A DNA stretch of 64,000 nucleotides from Hygrophila difformis (GCA_030278955.1 JAOANR010000014.1:2051920-2115919); one strand, 5' to 3'; positions 33,615 through 45,780 are shown, counted from the first letter of the stretch. Numbers and translations: made by a program. Notes: generated from the sequence alone by a model not told the origin.

Positions 33615-36038
33615 TCAGTGCACTGTGATATCACCTCCATGACCGAAGCTGCCTCCGACATCATCATCCATGTCGTCCGGAGAGCGAGGTCTGCGACCAC
33701 CTTGCAATCTATCCATCTCCTCCTGCATCATCAGCTGCATCTGGGCAACCTCATCAAAAGTAGTCTTAAAAGCATCGAATTCCTGACGTGTGATGAACTC
33801 CGTGCTGGATTGTGTAGAAGTGGCATCAGCTTTGTCTGTCGGCTTTATGGCTTCGGCAAGCGAGCATATACCATATACAGCCCTCCGTCTGTTGTGTCCA
33901 CCCACAATCTCGTAGAAGACACGGTCTGGATCAAATCGACCTTCAGTAGTCAGGTTTTGGCTTAAAGCCTCTGTCACAGCATTGAACACCTCCTATATTC
34001 GAAGTCACAAATACACAAGTAAAATATCACAATCTCTGACGGTTAAACTTCCTATTATTTCTACATAATATTAATTAAATTACATTCCATGCCTTTAAAT
34101 ATATATTCATAAACAATACATACATTAGATAAAAGATGAACTTATTAAGTACAAGAGACTAATTACCTGAACCTCTTGTGACCTAGGTGCAATCCAATTG
34201 CCTGGCTGATGCTTCCTTGTGTGTGTGTGCTCGTGCAACTCGTGAAAGTGGATTGTTCTATTTTGATCGGTAGACTGCAGAATAAAGTATAAGTTAAATG
34301 GAACATATATTACATAGTGAATGTTTATGTAAGATTGAATAAGTTAGGACTGTATACCAATTTTTTAAGAGTAGCACGGTGTGTCTTCGATCCAGACGTA
34401 TGCGTGGGGAGGGCTGGAGCAGTCTCCTGGCCGCGCCGCCTATTTAATTTTGCCCTTTTCTGTCTATCCTTGAATGCAGGGGAATCCCACAACCGCTTCC
34501 AATTTTCAGCAACTATCGCATCCCGTGGGAATGGTTTCTTGTTCCGTCTGATATCCAGAGTATAATCCTTATACCTTAAATTTTCAAAGTTCAGTTATGT
34601 TAGATAATAAAAAAGTTCAAAACTTCATTGTTCAATCAATAACATTTTAAACACTTCTAACATAATTTCAATCCTAAAGGGAAATCATCTACCGCTGTAT
34701 GTTCTTCTTCTCCCACACTTTCCTCACGCTCGCCTCATGCTCGGGTTCCCAACGAGCAACTTTCTGCGAGGAATTTTACATTTATGATATTTATTAGTGA
34801 GAAATACTTATAATAACAAACCTTTAACAACATCTACATCATACCTGAAACTCTGCCCAATAAAACTCCTTGGTCGTTTGGGAGACTTTCCCCCACGTGA
34901 TCCCATTCATATCAGACCTCATGGGATAGCAATCCCACATCTTCCTAACAAGGGAATTCGGGATCTCAATGCTGAAATAAATATTATTGTTACAAGGACA
35001 AGGTATGTCAGAGAACATTAAGCGAAACATAAAACGTAAATACAGAAAAATATTTCTAAATGGAGAACATAGCTCACTTACACCCCATCTGTTGGATCAG
35101 GCGCAAGCAATGTGCGGTTGGGAAGCGTTTGCACAATTGGAGTAGCTGGTGCAGTATCCCCCGAAGCTAACAACCAAGACCATGTTTTGTAAATAACTAA
35201 TGTTTATCACATGCACTAATTCACATTGTTTATACCTGGAGTGAGGGGGGGTGGCATCTCCGGTACAGCTGTATCAGTATCTGGTGTATTAACATCTTGC
35301 TCTTCCGCATTAGAAGTAGCTACCATTGTGTAAGACAATTCGGGCGTAAAATCAATGTTACTAGCAAAGTAAATCCATGAAAAATATTGTTTAAAAGGTT
35401 GGTTTTTTACACTAACCTACTCTCTGTCGTCGTATCCTCTTCCATATCTCGCGTACTAAAGCAGCGAGCTCAGTCCCTGTAAGTGGCCGTCCAGAAGTCT
35501 CCGGCTGGGAACCTGTCCCACACGGAGTGCTAGAGGACGAGTTCTGCTGCATCAGATTATCCTTGGTTTTTCCTTTCTCAATCTGCTGGGAGGAGCTTGC
35601 GATCCATCTTTTCTTTTCATTTGACATTCTACATTCTTCAAGACAACAGTTGTCAGATGATTCTTCTGCACATTCAATAGGCTTCTTGTTCTTCACCGCA
35701 TCCATATTAGTTTTTATTAATCGATCTGTGTTGCCAATTGTCCCCTTTTCATTTTCCAAAGAACAATCCTCGCAAGTCCAATAAACAAATTCATCGACTG
35801 TTTTTGGTATTGTGCCCAAGCAGTAGCTGAAAACAAGTAATTAAAACATACACAATGCAGCAAAGAATCAATTTCCAAGCCCAAATACCTAGACAAACAA
35901 AGCAACAGTAGTTTGCAACTGAAAAATCAGCATATGTTTTGCAACTGAAAAAATCAATTCAAATATTAAATTGAAAGACAGAGTCAGGAAGCGAAAAAAA
36001 TATCAAGAGAGAGAGTAATATAGTTTGAAATTGCAAAC

Positions 36039-36070
<32 letters not shown>

Positions 36071-36841
36071 TTAACATGGCTTACCGATGCACAGCAAAAT
36101 TGAGACATCTCACACAATATACAAATGCATTGGTGAATCCTGTAAAGCCGCACTGCATACATACAGTCCCCTGCACAAGGAATTTATGCACCATTGATTA
36201 GTATCAGAAACTTGTAGATTTAAAAATATTTCTATTACACTAGAAGCAAAATGCAATCAATGAAGATTTCGAAAGCACTATTTTTTTTTTCTCCCAAACA
36301 TATGCAAAGACCCAGATTTTATGGTTAATTGCTAAATTCATATCCTACAGCCACCAATCTTCTTATTTCTCAAGAATCATCAAAGGAAATAGGCTTAAGA
36401 ACGTAGCAGAAACTAAGGATTCCATAATAGAAACCAAAAGCCAAAACACGATAGATTACTACAGCAAATATCCCTCACTAAAACGAATATCTTGTTTTAG
36501 ATGTGGTCAACAAGAATGAAAGTACTTAATCCGTAGCGGAAATCATCAAATCAAGGATTCATTTTTTTAGTTCCGGGGATGGTCCGGACGGCCTTTCCAA
36601 ATAACATTCAAATATCTAATTGTACTTTCTAGTTCTTAACCATAAAGCATCCTATAATTCCCCAACACGAGTATCAAAATAAGCACATTAAACAAGAGGA
36701 GCAATCAGAGTAAGAGTATACTACCAACTTTAAATCCAGCAAAGAATTACAAATTATCATTGAAAACGGGTATGATCAGGCATTGAATAAACAACAAAAT
36801 TGTAAGTAGACAGGAGACAAGGGGTAGAAAAACTTCACCAT
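33615..36841 (-). CDS. Chimeric gene: PHD finger fused in frame to CACTA Ptta/En-Spm protein (519 aa)
   Basis: Ten predicted exons: ...36839 (ends in ATG), 36170-36085, 35826-35417, 35319-35236, 35166-35084, 34964-34845, 34763-34693, 34574-34358, 34274-34167 and 33992-33615. All introns are GT/AG and 1560 coding bases are in frame. The exon 6 acceptor is the second of two nearby AGs; the first would shift the frame. Exons 1-3 are the paralogue of the 15-18 kb PHD gene: GTVCMQCGFTGFTNAFVYC, VRCLNFAVHRYC and YWTCEDC, so all zinc ligands are kept. Exon 3 switches at about 35541 from PHD-gene linker to transposon sequence (PETSGRPLTGTEL). The rest has Ptta features: GITWGKVSQ, RTIHFHELHEHTHTR, RFDPDRVFYEIVGG, a Gln/Met-rich helix and an acidic tail. 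It lacks the AIPP2 C-terminal domain. Whether it is transcribed as one mRNA is not known. Confidence 0.65.
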
Positions 36842-37035
36842 AATGCTGGAAAATTCACGAAACCCACAAATACAAAGCAAGTTCGATTATAAAAACCTAA
36901 TCTTGAATAAAAGCCCAAGTCTTGAAATTGAACAAGCGTGTGTATTCAGCATGGACAAGTAGAAGGGTAAAGTCGACGAGAAGAAAGCGGGAACTCGTCG
37001 ACGAAGAAATCGAAAAGACGTCGCAGTAAAAAGCA
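35541..37035 (-). other. Truncated second copy of the PHD-finger gene with its leader
   Basis: Matches 16361-19060 of the complete PHD gene in exon 3 (5' part), exon 2, the introns, the ATG-donor junction and the leader (gcgggaactcgtcg), but without the MITE present there. The second intron carries an (ATC)n run at 36041-36070. Exons 4-6 and most of exon 3 are missing, replaced by the CACTA gene. Similarity is well below that of the LTRs or viral copies, so the duplication is much older. Confidence 0.8.
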
Positions 37036-37310
37036 TTTATTAGTTTTTGGCTTAAACCCATTTTTACTCGTTGGAATTTGCAATTCTAGTTACTATTAAC
37101 ATGTGGAAAGGTGGAAACCACTGGAAAGGTAGTCCATCAATTTTTTAGATTTTTAAATCGATGAGTAGGAATATTAAGAATTTAAGATTCTTTTTAAATA
37201 CATATATAAAATAAACTCTGTTTTGAGAGTTTTAGAATTACTACTAATTTAATTATTCTTTTTAATTTTCTCAAAAGGCACCTCTATTTCAAATCGAAAT
37301 TTGTAAAATA

Positions 37311-37794
37311 CACTCCTTCCCACGAAATTTGGCTACTATTCCTTTTTAGGGTGTCCCACGAAATTTGTCCACTTTCCATTTTTAGATAAATTAAAATAAT
37401 ATAACTTGGATTAGAATTTTAATTGTTGTTAAATTACATTAAAAGTATTCACTTTTATTATTCTGCACAAATTCCAATGCACTTTTACCTTTTTACCCAA
37501 AGTCTCTAACATTTCTTTAATTCTTAATATTTTAAAATTGGTACAAATAAAAATTGTATAAAATATATATTATGAAACTACATGATTAGACGATTTTAAC
37601 AAGATCAAACTTGAATATTTTTCTCTAATTGTATCATTACATAATATAAGGTCAAAGTTAAACAATAAACAGTATCAAAATTCATTAGAATCTTAATTAA
37701 ACACAAAATGCTTACACCACTTTAACTATTAAACCCCACTACCTAAATTACCGTGCCCAAAAGAAAGTAGCCATATTTCGCGGGATGGAGGGAG
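37311..37794. mobile_element. Stowaway-like MITE (long member)
   Basis: Ends are cactccttcccacgaaattt and aaatttcg-like/gcgggatggagggag before TA. The motif cccacgaaattt occurs twice on the left side (37317 and 37351), suggesting an internal duplication. Interior AT-rich. Confidence 0.6.
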
Positions 37795-38406
37795 TACATA
37801 AATAAATAAATAAAATTAAAGACTAGCTTCTATCAATAACTACAACTTTTACTTCTCAAAAACTAAAAATGACTACAACTTTTAGAAGTTTTAGACTTTT
37901 AGCTCTTAACAATTTTAATTCACATCTTGAGCTTGTTGTTCAAACTAATTTTGCCACATGGACCTTATACTTGTAGTAAATTTTTTTGTGCAGTACTGCT
38001 ATGAATTTACTGAACCTCCAAGTTAAAGGTTGAAAATCAAGTGACTTCACTACTAGAACAAGTCATCATTGTCTTATCGAATTTAATATTGATTAGTATA
38101 CAATTCAGATCTCTTGAAAAGCGTAATAAAGCTCCATTTTTGTCTATAAATATTTCTAAAAAGTTGGCAACTTTGAGAGCTCGTCAATCACTTTTCTAAA
38201 TATTTTGTTAATTGGTTCCCTCATTGTCATTATGATTTGAAAAGCCAAAAATTTCTTAAAAGAAATGTTTGAATTTGATAGTTTCTTATCCGCCTAACAT
38301 TTAATTTGATAGTTTCTTAAATTTATTTTTAAAAATAGTAGAGCCTAAATATAAATAAAAAAAAAATTAAATAGTTTTTCCAATGCTACTATGTTAGTAC
38401 TTACTA

Positions 38407-38666
38407 CTCCCTCCGTCCCACCTTACTTGTCTGGTTTGACTTTTTGACACTGTTCATTGCTTAACTTTGACTCAATGTTATAGCTAGTATATATTTGGAA
38501 AAAAATAGTCGAGTTGGGTCTTGTTAGAATCGTAAAATCATGTAGTTTTATAATATGTATTTTTCATAATTTTTTGTTGTACATATTTTGAGATATTTAC
38601 GATTGAAAATGTGCATTGGATTGTGTGCAGAAATCAAACAAGACAGGTTAAATGGGACAGAGGGAG
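38407..38666. mobile_element. Stowaway-like MITE downstream of the WAT1-related gene
   Basis: TA-flanked, with inverted ends CTCCCTCCGTCCCACCTTAC and the matching gacaggttaaatgggacagagggag. It lies about 230 bases past the stop codon of the transporter gene. Same family as 40991-41250. Confidence 0.8.
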
Positions 38667-38893
38667 TATTTTGCAAATGGAAGAGGCTGGGATAATGCAT
38701 GTATAATAAATGTAGTTATATTTGTATTATTATTCAGTGTAAATTAAGTCGGGAGATGTATATATAATGGAGAGTATATAATTGTCAAGGTTGAAATTAA
38801 ACCCGAACCCATTCATAAGTAATGCCATCCATTCAAGAGAAAAGGTAGTTGTTAATTAGGCACAATATGTTTAATTAGTGGTGCACCACTAGA

Positions 38894-41470
38894 CTAGACT
38901 AGAGACTTGACAACATTGTTGTCCTGATTTTTAGACTCATTCTTGTCGACCTCCTCCTTGTCCTCCTCATCCACCTTGTCGCCATGCTGCTGTTCCTTTT
39001 TGGGTTCTTTGCTCTTCCCCCACAGCACACAGTACAGTCCTCCCACAAGCAGTAGTCCTCCACACAAACTGCAATTAACCACAAACATCATACAAATTAG
39101 AAAAGAACATCAACATTATTGAATTCTCTATGTGATCATCATTACTACTACATGATCCACCTGCCCAGATGGAGGGTCTCATTCCAGACAAATGCTGAGA
39201 AAACGGCAGTCATGACCAGTGCCAGTGGAGTGAATGTGACTGTAAAAAGGGGGCCTTTGTTCTCCACTGCCCACAATTGCATCCAGTAACCTATTCCTGT
39301 TATTATTACACCCTGCATGCAGCGCCCAGCCCACATATATACATACAACTAACACAAATTAATTAAAATCGAATGTATGATGATGCAGTGATGATGATGA
39401 TTATAAGGCGAACAAAAGTAATTTGAGTAATTGAATTATTGTGGAGAGACAGCTTAATTAACATACGCAGTAGGCAACAAAAAGGAGGTTCGTGTCCAGT
39501 TTAGGTCTCCAAGTAGACATGTTCCTTTCGATGGCCATACCCCAAACAGTTGACTGAAGGCAGCTGCACACGCTCTCCACCAGCATCAGCCTCATTTTTG
39601 CTGGATACTGCTTCACTAAATATGCCTGAATAATTCAAATAGTCTCTATTTCATCCAATGTTGTACTATTTGTTATGTACAATCAGAGCGTCGTCCTTGA
39701 CGGGGTTATTCTACTGGAGTTTTGGAACAAGGTCAATCAAATTTTAGCTAGGGTGTCCATTTTAAATTTATGGATTATAAGAAAAAGTAATTTAAAATTT
39801 TTTAATTAAAAATATACTATAAATGAAAGCATAAAATATGAAATTGAAAATGAATGAAACAATATTATAGAGAACCATATTTTGCGGGCATTTGTAACAT
39901 TGTTTAATTTTGAAAATAAATCTTAAGAAACAAATATTAGGAGAAAATTTTGATGTTTTATGATTTAGTGCTATATTAAAACTATTTTAGGGACTTTTCC
40001 CTAGTAATAGAAAATATATATATATATATTATAAGGACCTTAATTAGTTTTAAAATATGAATAAAGTCTCCATTTCTCTTTTTCTCTTTTTTTTGGAACG
40101 TGGTGGGTACGTTTATGAGCAAGTGGATCCGCTAGTGAATAACGTATTGGAGAGTTCGCTCACGATTTACTCCATGTATCCACTATTCGCTAGCTAGTAG
40201 ATTCACTCGCTCCCAAGCTTGATAACAATATTAATTACCTGCATCACAAGCCAGAAAGCCCAAGTGGCATTGGCTGCCAGCATGAGAAGAGAACCTTGTA
40301 CCCATTTGACATGTCTGCTGTTGACATCAGTCCCACTGGTCTTGTAATGATGATGATGATGATGATGAGGCAATTTCAAGAAACTCAATTGGGGCCCTTT
40401 TGTAAAAGCAAATACCATTGCCCCGGAAAGGGTCAGCCCAGTCCCCACAATCTTCAGTATCCCTGCACTCTTCCTCACTGAGCACCTCTCAACCCTGTTA
40501 GTTTACTAAGTTAATTAACTCCCAGTAAAATCATGCTTATTACAGTAATTTTTAATGTTCTTGCTTAAAACAAAACATGAACCTGAATATTACAGCTATG
40601 AGGAAGGTAAGAGCAGGAATGCTGTTCACGCTGGCAGAAGCTAATGTTGCTGAAACGAACTGTATTGAATACATGTACAGATTTAAGCTCAAAGTAATCC
40701 TGAAAATCGACCAAAAAAAAAAAAATTATTACAGGAATTACAAAATGGGGGATTTTTTGTTAGTTCAATCAGATTTACTTGTCTGATCATTACAGTACTA
40801 CAAAAGAGACATGTTCGTTAGTTAGTTGTACCCAATCAAAGAGACGAAGAAGATCTTCACCAGAAGCCTTCCAGACAATGGATCAGCTACCTTCCTGTGA
40901 TAACCAAAAAAAAAAATCCCAAATTAAGAAACCCTAATTTCCTAATACATCAAAAACACACACACACACACAGGGAGATTCAGACAATTACTCCCTCCGT
41001 CCCACCACACTTGTCCTGTTTGACTTTTTTACACTGTTTATTGTTCAGCTTTGACTCAACTTTATCACAAGTATATATTTAGAGAAAAATAGTCGAGTTG
41101 GGTCTTGTTAGAATCGTATGATCATGTAGTTTTATAATATATATTTTGCAAAAAATTTCATTGTACATATTTTGAGATATTAGCAGTTGAAAAAGTACAT
41201 TGGATTGTGTGCAAAAGTGAAACAAGACAAGTTAAATGGGACAGAGGGAGTACTAAATTACCACCTGTCAATGAGGAAGGAAAGGGGAAGCAAGGTAAGT
41301 GTGGCAAATGCCTGGCGATAAGCAACAAAGACAGAAGGCCTCATCCCTGTGGAGACAGCAGCCTTGGAGAACATGGCCATCCCTGCATATGTTAACTGCA
41401 CAAATATCATTACCAGGTGTGCTTTCTTTCTCTCCACAAAATTATTAGTACTCTTCATGCACCTCATCAT
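38894..41470 (-). CDS. WAT1-related protein (nodulin MtN21/EamA transporter), seven exons, 375 aa
   Basis: Exons 41470-41265, 40894-40832, 40699-40583, 40494-40239, 39625-39467, 39312-39161 and 39068-38894. All GT/AG, in frame (1128 bases). The ATG at 41470 follows an in-frame stop upstream. Family blocks are visible in order: KKAHLVMIFVQLTYAGMAM, MRPSVFVAYRQAFATL, ITLSLNLYMYSI, ATLASASVNSIPALTFL, then GTGLTLSGAMVFAFTKGP, TWAFWLVMQ, GVIITGIGYWMQLWAVENKG, TPLALVMTAVFSAFVWNETL, and GSLCGGLLLVGGLYCVLWGK. This gives about ten membrane helices in two EamA repeats, a His-rich loop and an acidic/Lys-rich cytosolic tail. Relatives export auxin, amino acids or other metabolites across the plasma membrane or tonoplast; the substrate here cannot be told. 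A MITE sits in intron 1. Confidence 0.93.
40991..41250. mobile_element. Stowaway-like MITE in intron 1 of the WAT1-related gene
   Basis: Flanked by TA, ends CTCCCTCCGTCCCACCACAC and caagttaaatgggacagagggag. It ends 14 bases from the exon 1 donor, on the intron side, so it supplies most of the sequence next to the splice site. Confidence 0.85.
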
Positions 41471-42347
41471 CCTCCCAAACAACTTTTCTAACTAGCTAGG
41501 ACTATATCACTATTCTTCACACTTGTAAGAAAACCTTGTTTTTTTTCCCCCCTCACTTTATATATAACTATGTGGCTGAAATTAGTATGAGTATATTCAC
41601 CAGCTGTACTGACATATATATTTATATGTATACATATTAAGTAGACATAGTTACTGCCATTGTGGATTTCCATATGATACTCTTGACAAGAAAATGCATG
41701 GTCACCAAATGTCAATAGTTATGTTCACTAAATAGTAACAACACATGTCAATGGATGATTCTTAAAAGCTTATTTAATTGCCTGTAATAAATGCCAAGGT
41801 ACCATGTGGTTGAAAATTACTACTATACTTCATAAGGAATTAAATATACAAGTCTTCGGATTTGGGTGAAGTGCTGATGGAGTGTTTTGTAGAGTATGTA
41901 TTAAAAGGGTATACTGAATGAATGCTTTGTATATGCTGAGTAGGTTTACACAACCCAGAAACCATTTATTACCCAGCACACACACATCATCGGGTCAGCA
42001 TACCAACACCTACTTAATGTCACTCATTCAATATTGTATCCAAACCGCAAGTCTTCTACTACTCTTTTACCTATCTATTTTTTTTCTTTCTTTTTTTTTA
42101 ATGGGCACACTATAACATACATTTTCTTGAGTGGGGAACTAAATTCATTAGAGTGAGTGATATTTCATTATCAATAGTTGAGATAAAATCAAATTCATGT
42201 TGACTAATTACATTCATGTTTTGGTGATCAACCACGCACACGATCGATATATAGATATGCATGTGCGGTATATATACCCTTGTATTTCTTGAGTGGCCGG
42301 GGAATATATTTTTGATAAATTAATTAGTAGTATTCTAGTATTATTTA

Positions 42348-42517
42348 GTGAAACCGGGTATCCCCGGGCCACATTGGACCCAAGACTAATCCCTCGAGGA
42401 TCTGCAGGAGCAATTAAGGCCGTCTCTCCCAAAGCAGTTTTCTGCATACACAAGGCTCGATTCCGAGACTTTGCTTAAGCGACTAGAGCTCACATCCATT
42501 CATGCCAACCGTTGTTT
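42348..42517 (-). mobile_element. tRNA-derived SINE (family B) with 18-bp target duplication
   Basis: Perfect direct repeats GTATTCTAGTATTATTTA flank it (42330-42347 and 42518-42535). The minus strand has a ggttggcatgaatggatgtg A-box region and a ggaatcgagcc B box, and shares a body with 14270-14460. The long intact duplication indicates a fairly recent insertion. Confidence 0.85.
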
Positions 42518-42987
42518 GTATTCTAGTATTATTTAAATATATGATAAATTAAGATGACATATATGCATGTGAGGGCTACTATTATATAATGTCATGTCTG
42601 ATAAATAAATTTGTAAAGAGATGTCTACTCAAAATAATGTTAAGAGGAAAAGTAAATGAAGATGGATGAATGGGTAAAGCACTAGCTATAGCTTTTGTCA
42701 AAAATCGATAAATAAATACTTGCATAATTACGTACGTACAACATGTCGTCGTCTATATATATATAAATGCTGTCGTTTCCTTTTCTTGCGTAGTTGTGGC
42801 GTGTATGCTTTAGCTTATTTCCATCCTTTCCCTTTTCTTGTCATATTGCTGTAAAATGCTAATGCCCATTTTCCCTAGCTTTTTATCGGATGGATGTAAA
42901 GGGTCAATTTTCAAGAAAAGAAAACGGAATCAAAGGAAAAAAGTTCTTTTTTTAAAAAAAATAATAAATAATGGGGAAATTTGTGAT

Positions 42988-43165
42988 ATTTGGTAATTAA
43001 ATATTTGGTAACTGAGTTCAGTAGTTAAATTTAAGGGTAACTGAATTGATTTAGCTAGTAATTAAATATTTGGTAACTAAATTCAGGAGTTAAATTTAAG
43101 GGTAAATTTAGCTAGTAATTAAATATTTGGTAGCTGAATTCAGTAGTTAAATTAAGGGTTTAACT
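42988..43165. repeat. Three tandem copies of a roughly 60-bp unit
   Basis: The unit aattaaatatttggtaactg-aattcagtagttaaatttaagggt occurs three times (starting near 42997, 43057 and 43116), with gatttagctagt between copies. AT-rich, no coding potential. Confidence 0.7.
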
Positions 43166-43804
43166 ATCGAATTCTCTAGCTAAATCACTTTTCTTTTTAT
43201 ATAAATATTTTAGGACACATGCAAGAAAAATATTTCAATTCATTACTTATTTCATAAAAAACATTGGTGATAACTCATTAAGTTGATATTTAACGGTTTA
43301 TTTAATAACATTAATTAAAAACACGTAAATATTTGAATATATTCAATAATTATAACTAATTCACCTCCTTTCTGTAGCTTTTTAAATTTTTCCCCCTTTG
43401 CTGATGTCCTTGTACGTAACGTTACTAGTTATCCAAAAAGAAAAATAATTATAACTAATGCAGTGTACTGTAGTATTTGATTAGTGTCGAGAGTTTGACC
43501 TTTGTCAAACTTGAGCAACATATAATTTTTTGTAGTGTGATTTGGGGGTTTGATCAAATTTGTCATTATATTACACTTGACAAAGTATTAGATACATAAT
43601 TAATTGTAATCATGCGCTTATTTCCACTCGATCTTCCATTACGGATCGGAGAGATAGCTAGCAAAATTATCAACATGAATTTCTGTTAGATTTCCACTTA
43701 TATTTCGTACTTGAATTTATTTTTTGGTGAACCGAGAGATTTATGTGGCATAGGCTCCCACCACCATTTATCTGGCTTCGGCTTTTCTAAAAAAATAAAT
43801 AATA

Positions 43805-44034
43805 CTCTATCTCCCAATTAACATGTCCTGTTTGACCAGGACATGTAATCCAATGCACTTTTTAATAATTAAGTTCAAATATATATTCTAAAACTATACG
43901 ATTAAATGATCTAACAAGACCGAACTTGACTATTTTTTTTAATTATATACTACTCGCAAGAAAATTAAATCAAAATTGAACAATGAACAGTATAAAAAGT
44001 CATATACATAACATATATGGTAGGACGGTGGGAG
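43805..44034. mobile_element. Stowaway-like MITE
   Basis: Ends ctctatctcccaattaacatgtcctg and atatggtaggacggtgggag beside TA; the interior (gttcaaatatatattctaaaactatacgatt) matches other members of the family here. The flanking target is AT-rich. Confidence 0.65.
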
Positions 44035-44227
44035 TAGTAATTAGTTATAAATAATAAAAAAAAAAAAAAAAAAAAGGAAGAAGAAGAAGAAGACATGTAC
44101 TAATTAATTCAAGTAAGTAGTATATTGTTGGACAAGGAAAAAAAAAAAGGAAAGAAAGAAAGAAAAGAAAAGAAATATTTCAAGGAATCAATATAGGTGG
44201 GAGAAATGATTTAGTGCATCCCACTTG

Positions 44228-44258
<31 letters not shown>

Positions 44259-44660
44259 TTTGCTTTCATTCTCTACTGTGTGACCGATTCCTAGTTTCAG
44301 AATGTATTTATTCAAGTGCTTTCTATGACAGATCTATCATTGATATTATATATGGTGTTTGCGTGATCTTGTTAATTACGGTAATGTGGACAATATCATA
44401 GTACATTAAAATACAAAATCTTCGTCATTGAAATATTTAATAGTTGTACATTAAAAATAGTACTATAATAATTGTCATAACAACCATAAATCATTTCACC
44501 GACAATGATAACATCATTTTAGAACAAAATCATTTCAATAAGACTATATACAACACCACAATGATATGAATTTGAACATTTTCATTAACGTGATTATGTA
44601 AATAATTTTATCATGTAATCTAGTGACTCCACGTAAACATTTTCTAAGACATAACCCTTA

Positions 44661-45390
44661 TGGGCCGTTTGGTTTGAGGGAATGTATGTGAGATTCCCAG
44701 TGGGAATATGATTGCTGGGAATGTGAGATTACTGGGAATATAAGATTGTTGGGAATCTTATTTTTTTTTGTATTTTAAGATTACTGCGTTTGGTTGGATT
44801 GAGAATCTCAAATTCTTACATCACATAAATAGACTATAATGCCCTTAGCTTGTCCCAAAGTTTAAAATATTGTTGCTTCGAGGCCACGAGGGTGCTCAAA
44901 AAAATGGGAATAGAACACGCATTTTCTGCCCGTGGGCTGACGGAGAAGGTGGAGTGCTCCACTGTTGGCTAGAAGTTGTACGTCCCAAACACACTATTAT
45001 GTACTGCACCCACATAATTGCAACACACTGTTCAAACACTTTATTAATGATTGGCTCAGCAGTATGAGTCATTCAAAAAAGTCATAGAATTTCCTAGGGC
45101 TACAAGGGTTTAGCGTTAAAAATGATTTTAATGGGTTTATGTATGGTTTTAAAATTTTAAAGGATATAAAAGACAATTTAATGTAAGATAAGAGAAAAGA
45201 TGCCGCTAATCTCAGAACACCTGGCCTTTACACGGGAATCACATTCCCATCAAAACACTCCAAGATTCCCACTTCGATGGTAATCCAAGATTCCCACATA
45301 AAAGATTTCCCCAAACCAAACAAAGAAATGTGACATTCCCTACTAAGATTTCCATTGGGAATCTCACATTCCCTCAAACCAAACGGCCCC
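44661..45390. mobile_element. Harbinger/Tourist-like MITE with GGGCCGTTTGGTTTGAGGG ends
   Basis: The left end tgggccgtttggtttgaggg and the right end ccctcaaaccaaacggcccc are inverted repeats. The 3-bp direct repeat TTA flanks the element (44658-44660 and 45391-45393), as for PIF/Harbinger. 730 bases, with further inverted gggaatct/agattccc motifs inside; no transposase domain. Confidence 0.8.
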
Positions 45391-45520
45391 TTAAAAGTAA
45401 CCGTATAGTATCCATAAAACTGGTGATGATGCTTGCATCGTTGGAATGTATAAACATAAAATTGTACCTAACGAATTTACTATTTTATCTTTCAAATAAT
45501 CTAAACCATCGAAATTTATA

Positions 45521-45780
45521 CTACCTCCGTCTCATTAGAAGTGCTACATAGCATTATTTGGCACTATTAATTGTTTAAATTTGATTTAAATTTTTATCAT
45601 AGTTATGTAAGAAAAAACATAGTCAAGTGAGATCTTGTTAGATTCGTCTAATCTTGTAGTTTTTTACTATCAATTTTTTATAACTTTTCATTGTACAAAA
45701 TTTAAGTTATTAACCGTTAAAAATATGTATCGACATGCGTGCTATGACTAAGCGTAGCGTTTTCAATGAGACAGAGGAAG
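45521..45780. mobile_element. Stowaway-like MITE
   Basis: ctacctccgtctcattagaag at the left and ttttcaatgagacagaggaag at the right are inverted repeats, both next to TA. The interior shares gtgagatcttgttagattcgtc with sibling elements. Confidence 0.75.

Larger units (their letters stand above)
23371..35541 (-). mobile_element. CACTA (En/Spm) transposon, left end intact, right end not found
   Basis: The left terminus is CACTACAACAAAATTGTAGG at 23371, followed by subterminal repeats of gcgaccgg/ccggtcgc (23391-23555). The same repeats resume at 33030-33180 after the nested LTR element. A minus-strand accessory gene with a Ptta/En-Spm domain follows (33615 to about 35541). No TNP2-type transposase is present, so the element cannot move by itself. 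No matching right terminus (a TGTAGTG end with subterminal repeats) was found up to 38 kb. At about 35541 the element runs straight into PHD-gene sequence, so the right side has been lost or recombined. Confidence 0.8.

Noticed and set aside
38049..38075. CACTACTAGAACAAG, like a CACTA transposon end
   Set aside because: No partner terminus, no subterminal repeats and no target duplication could be found.
43520..43545. ATTTTTTGTAGTG as the missing right end of the CACTA element
   Set aside because: It does not match the left terminus beyond the first eight bases, lacks gcgaccgg repeats, and would enclose the whole transporter gene.
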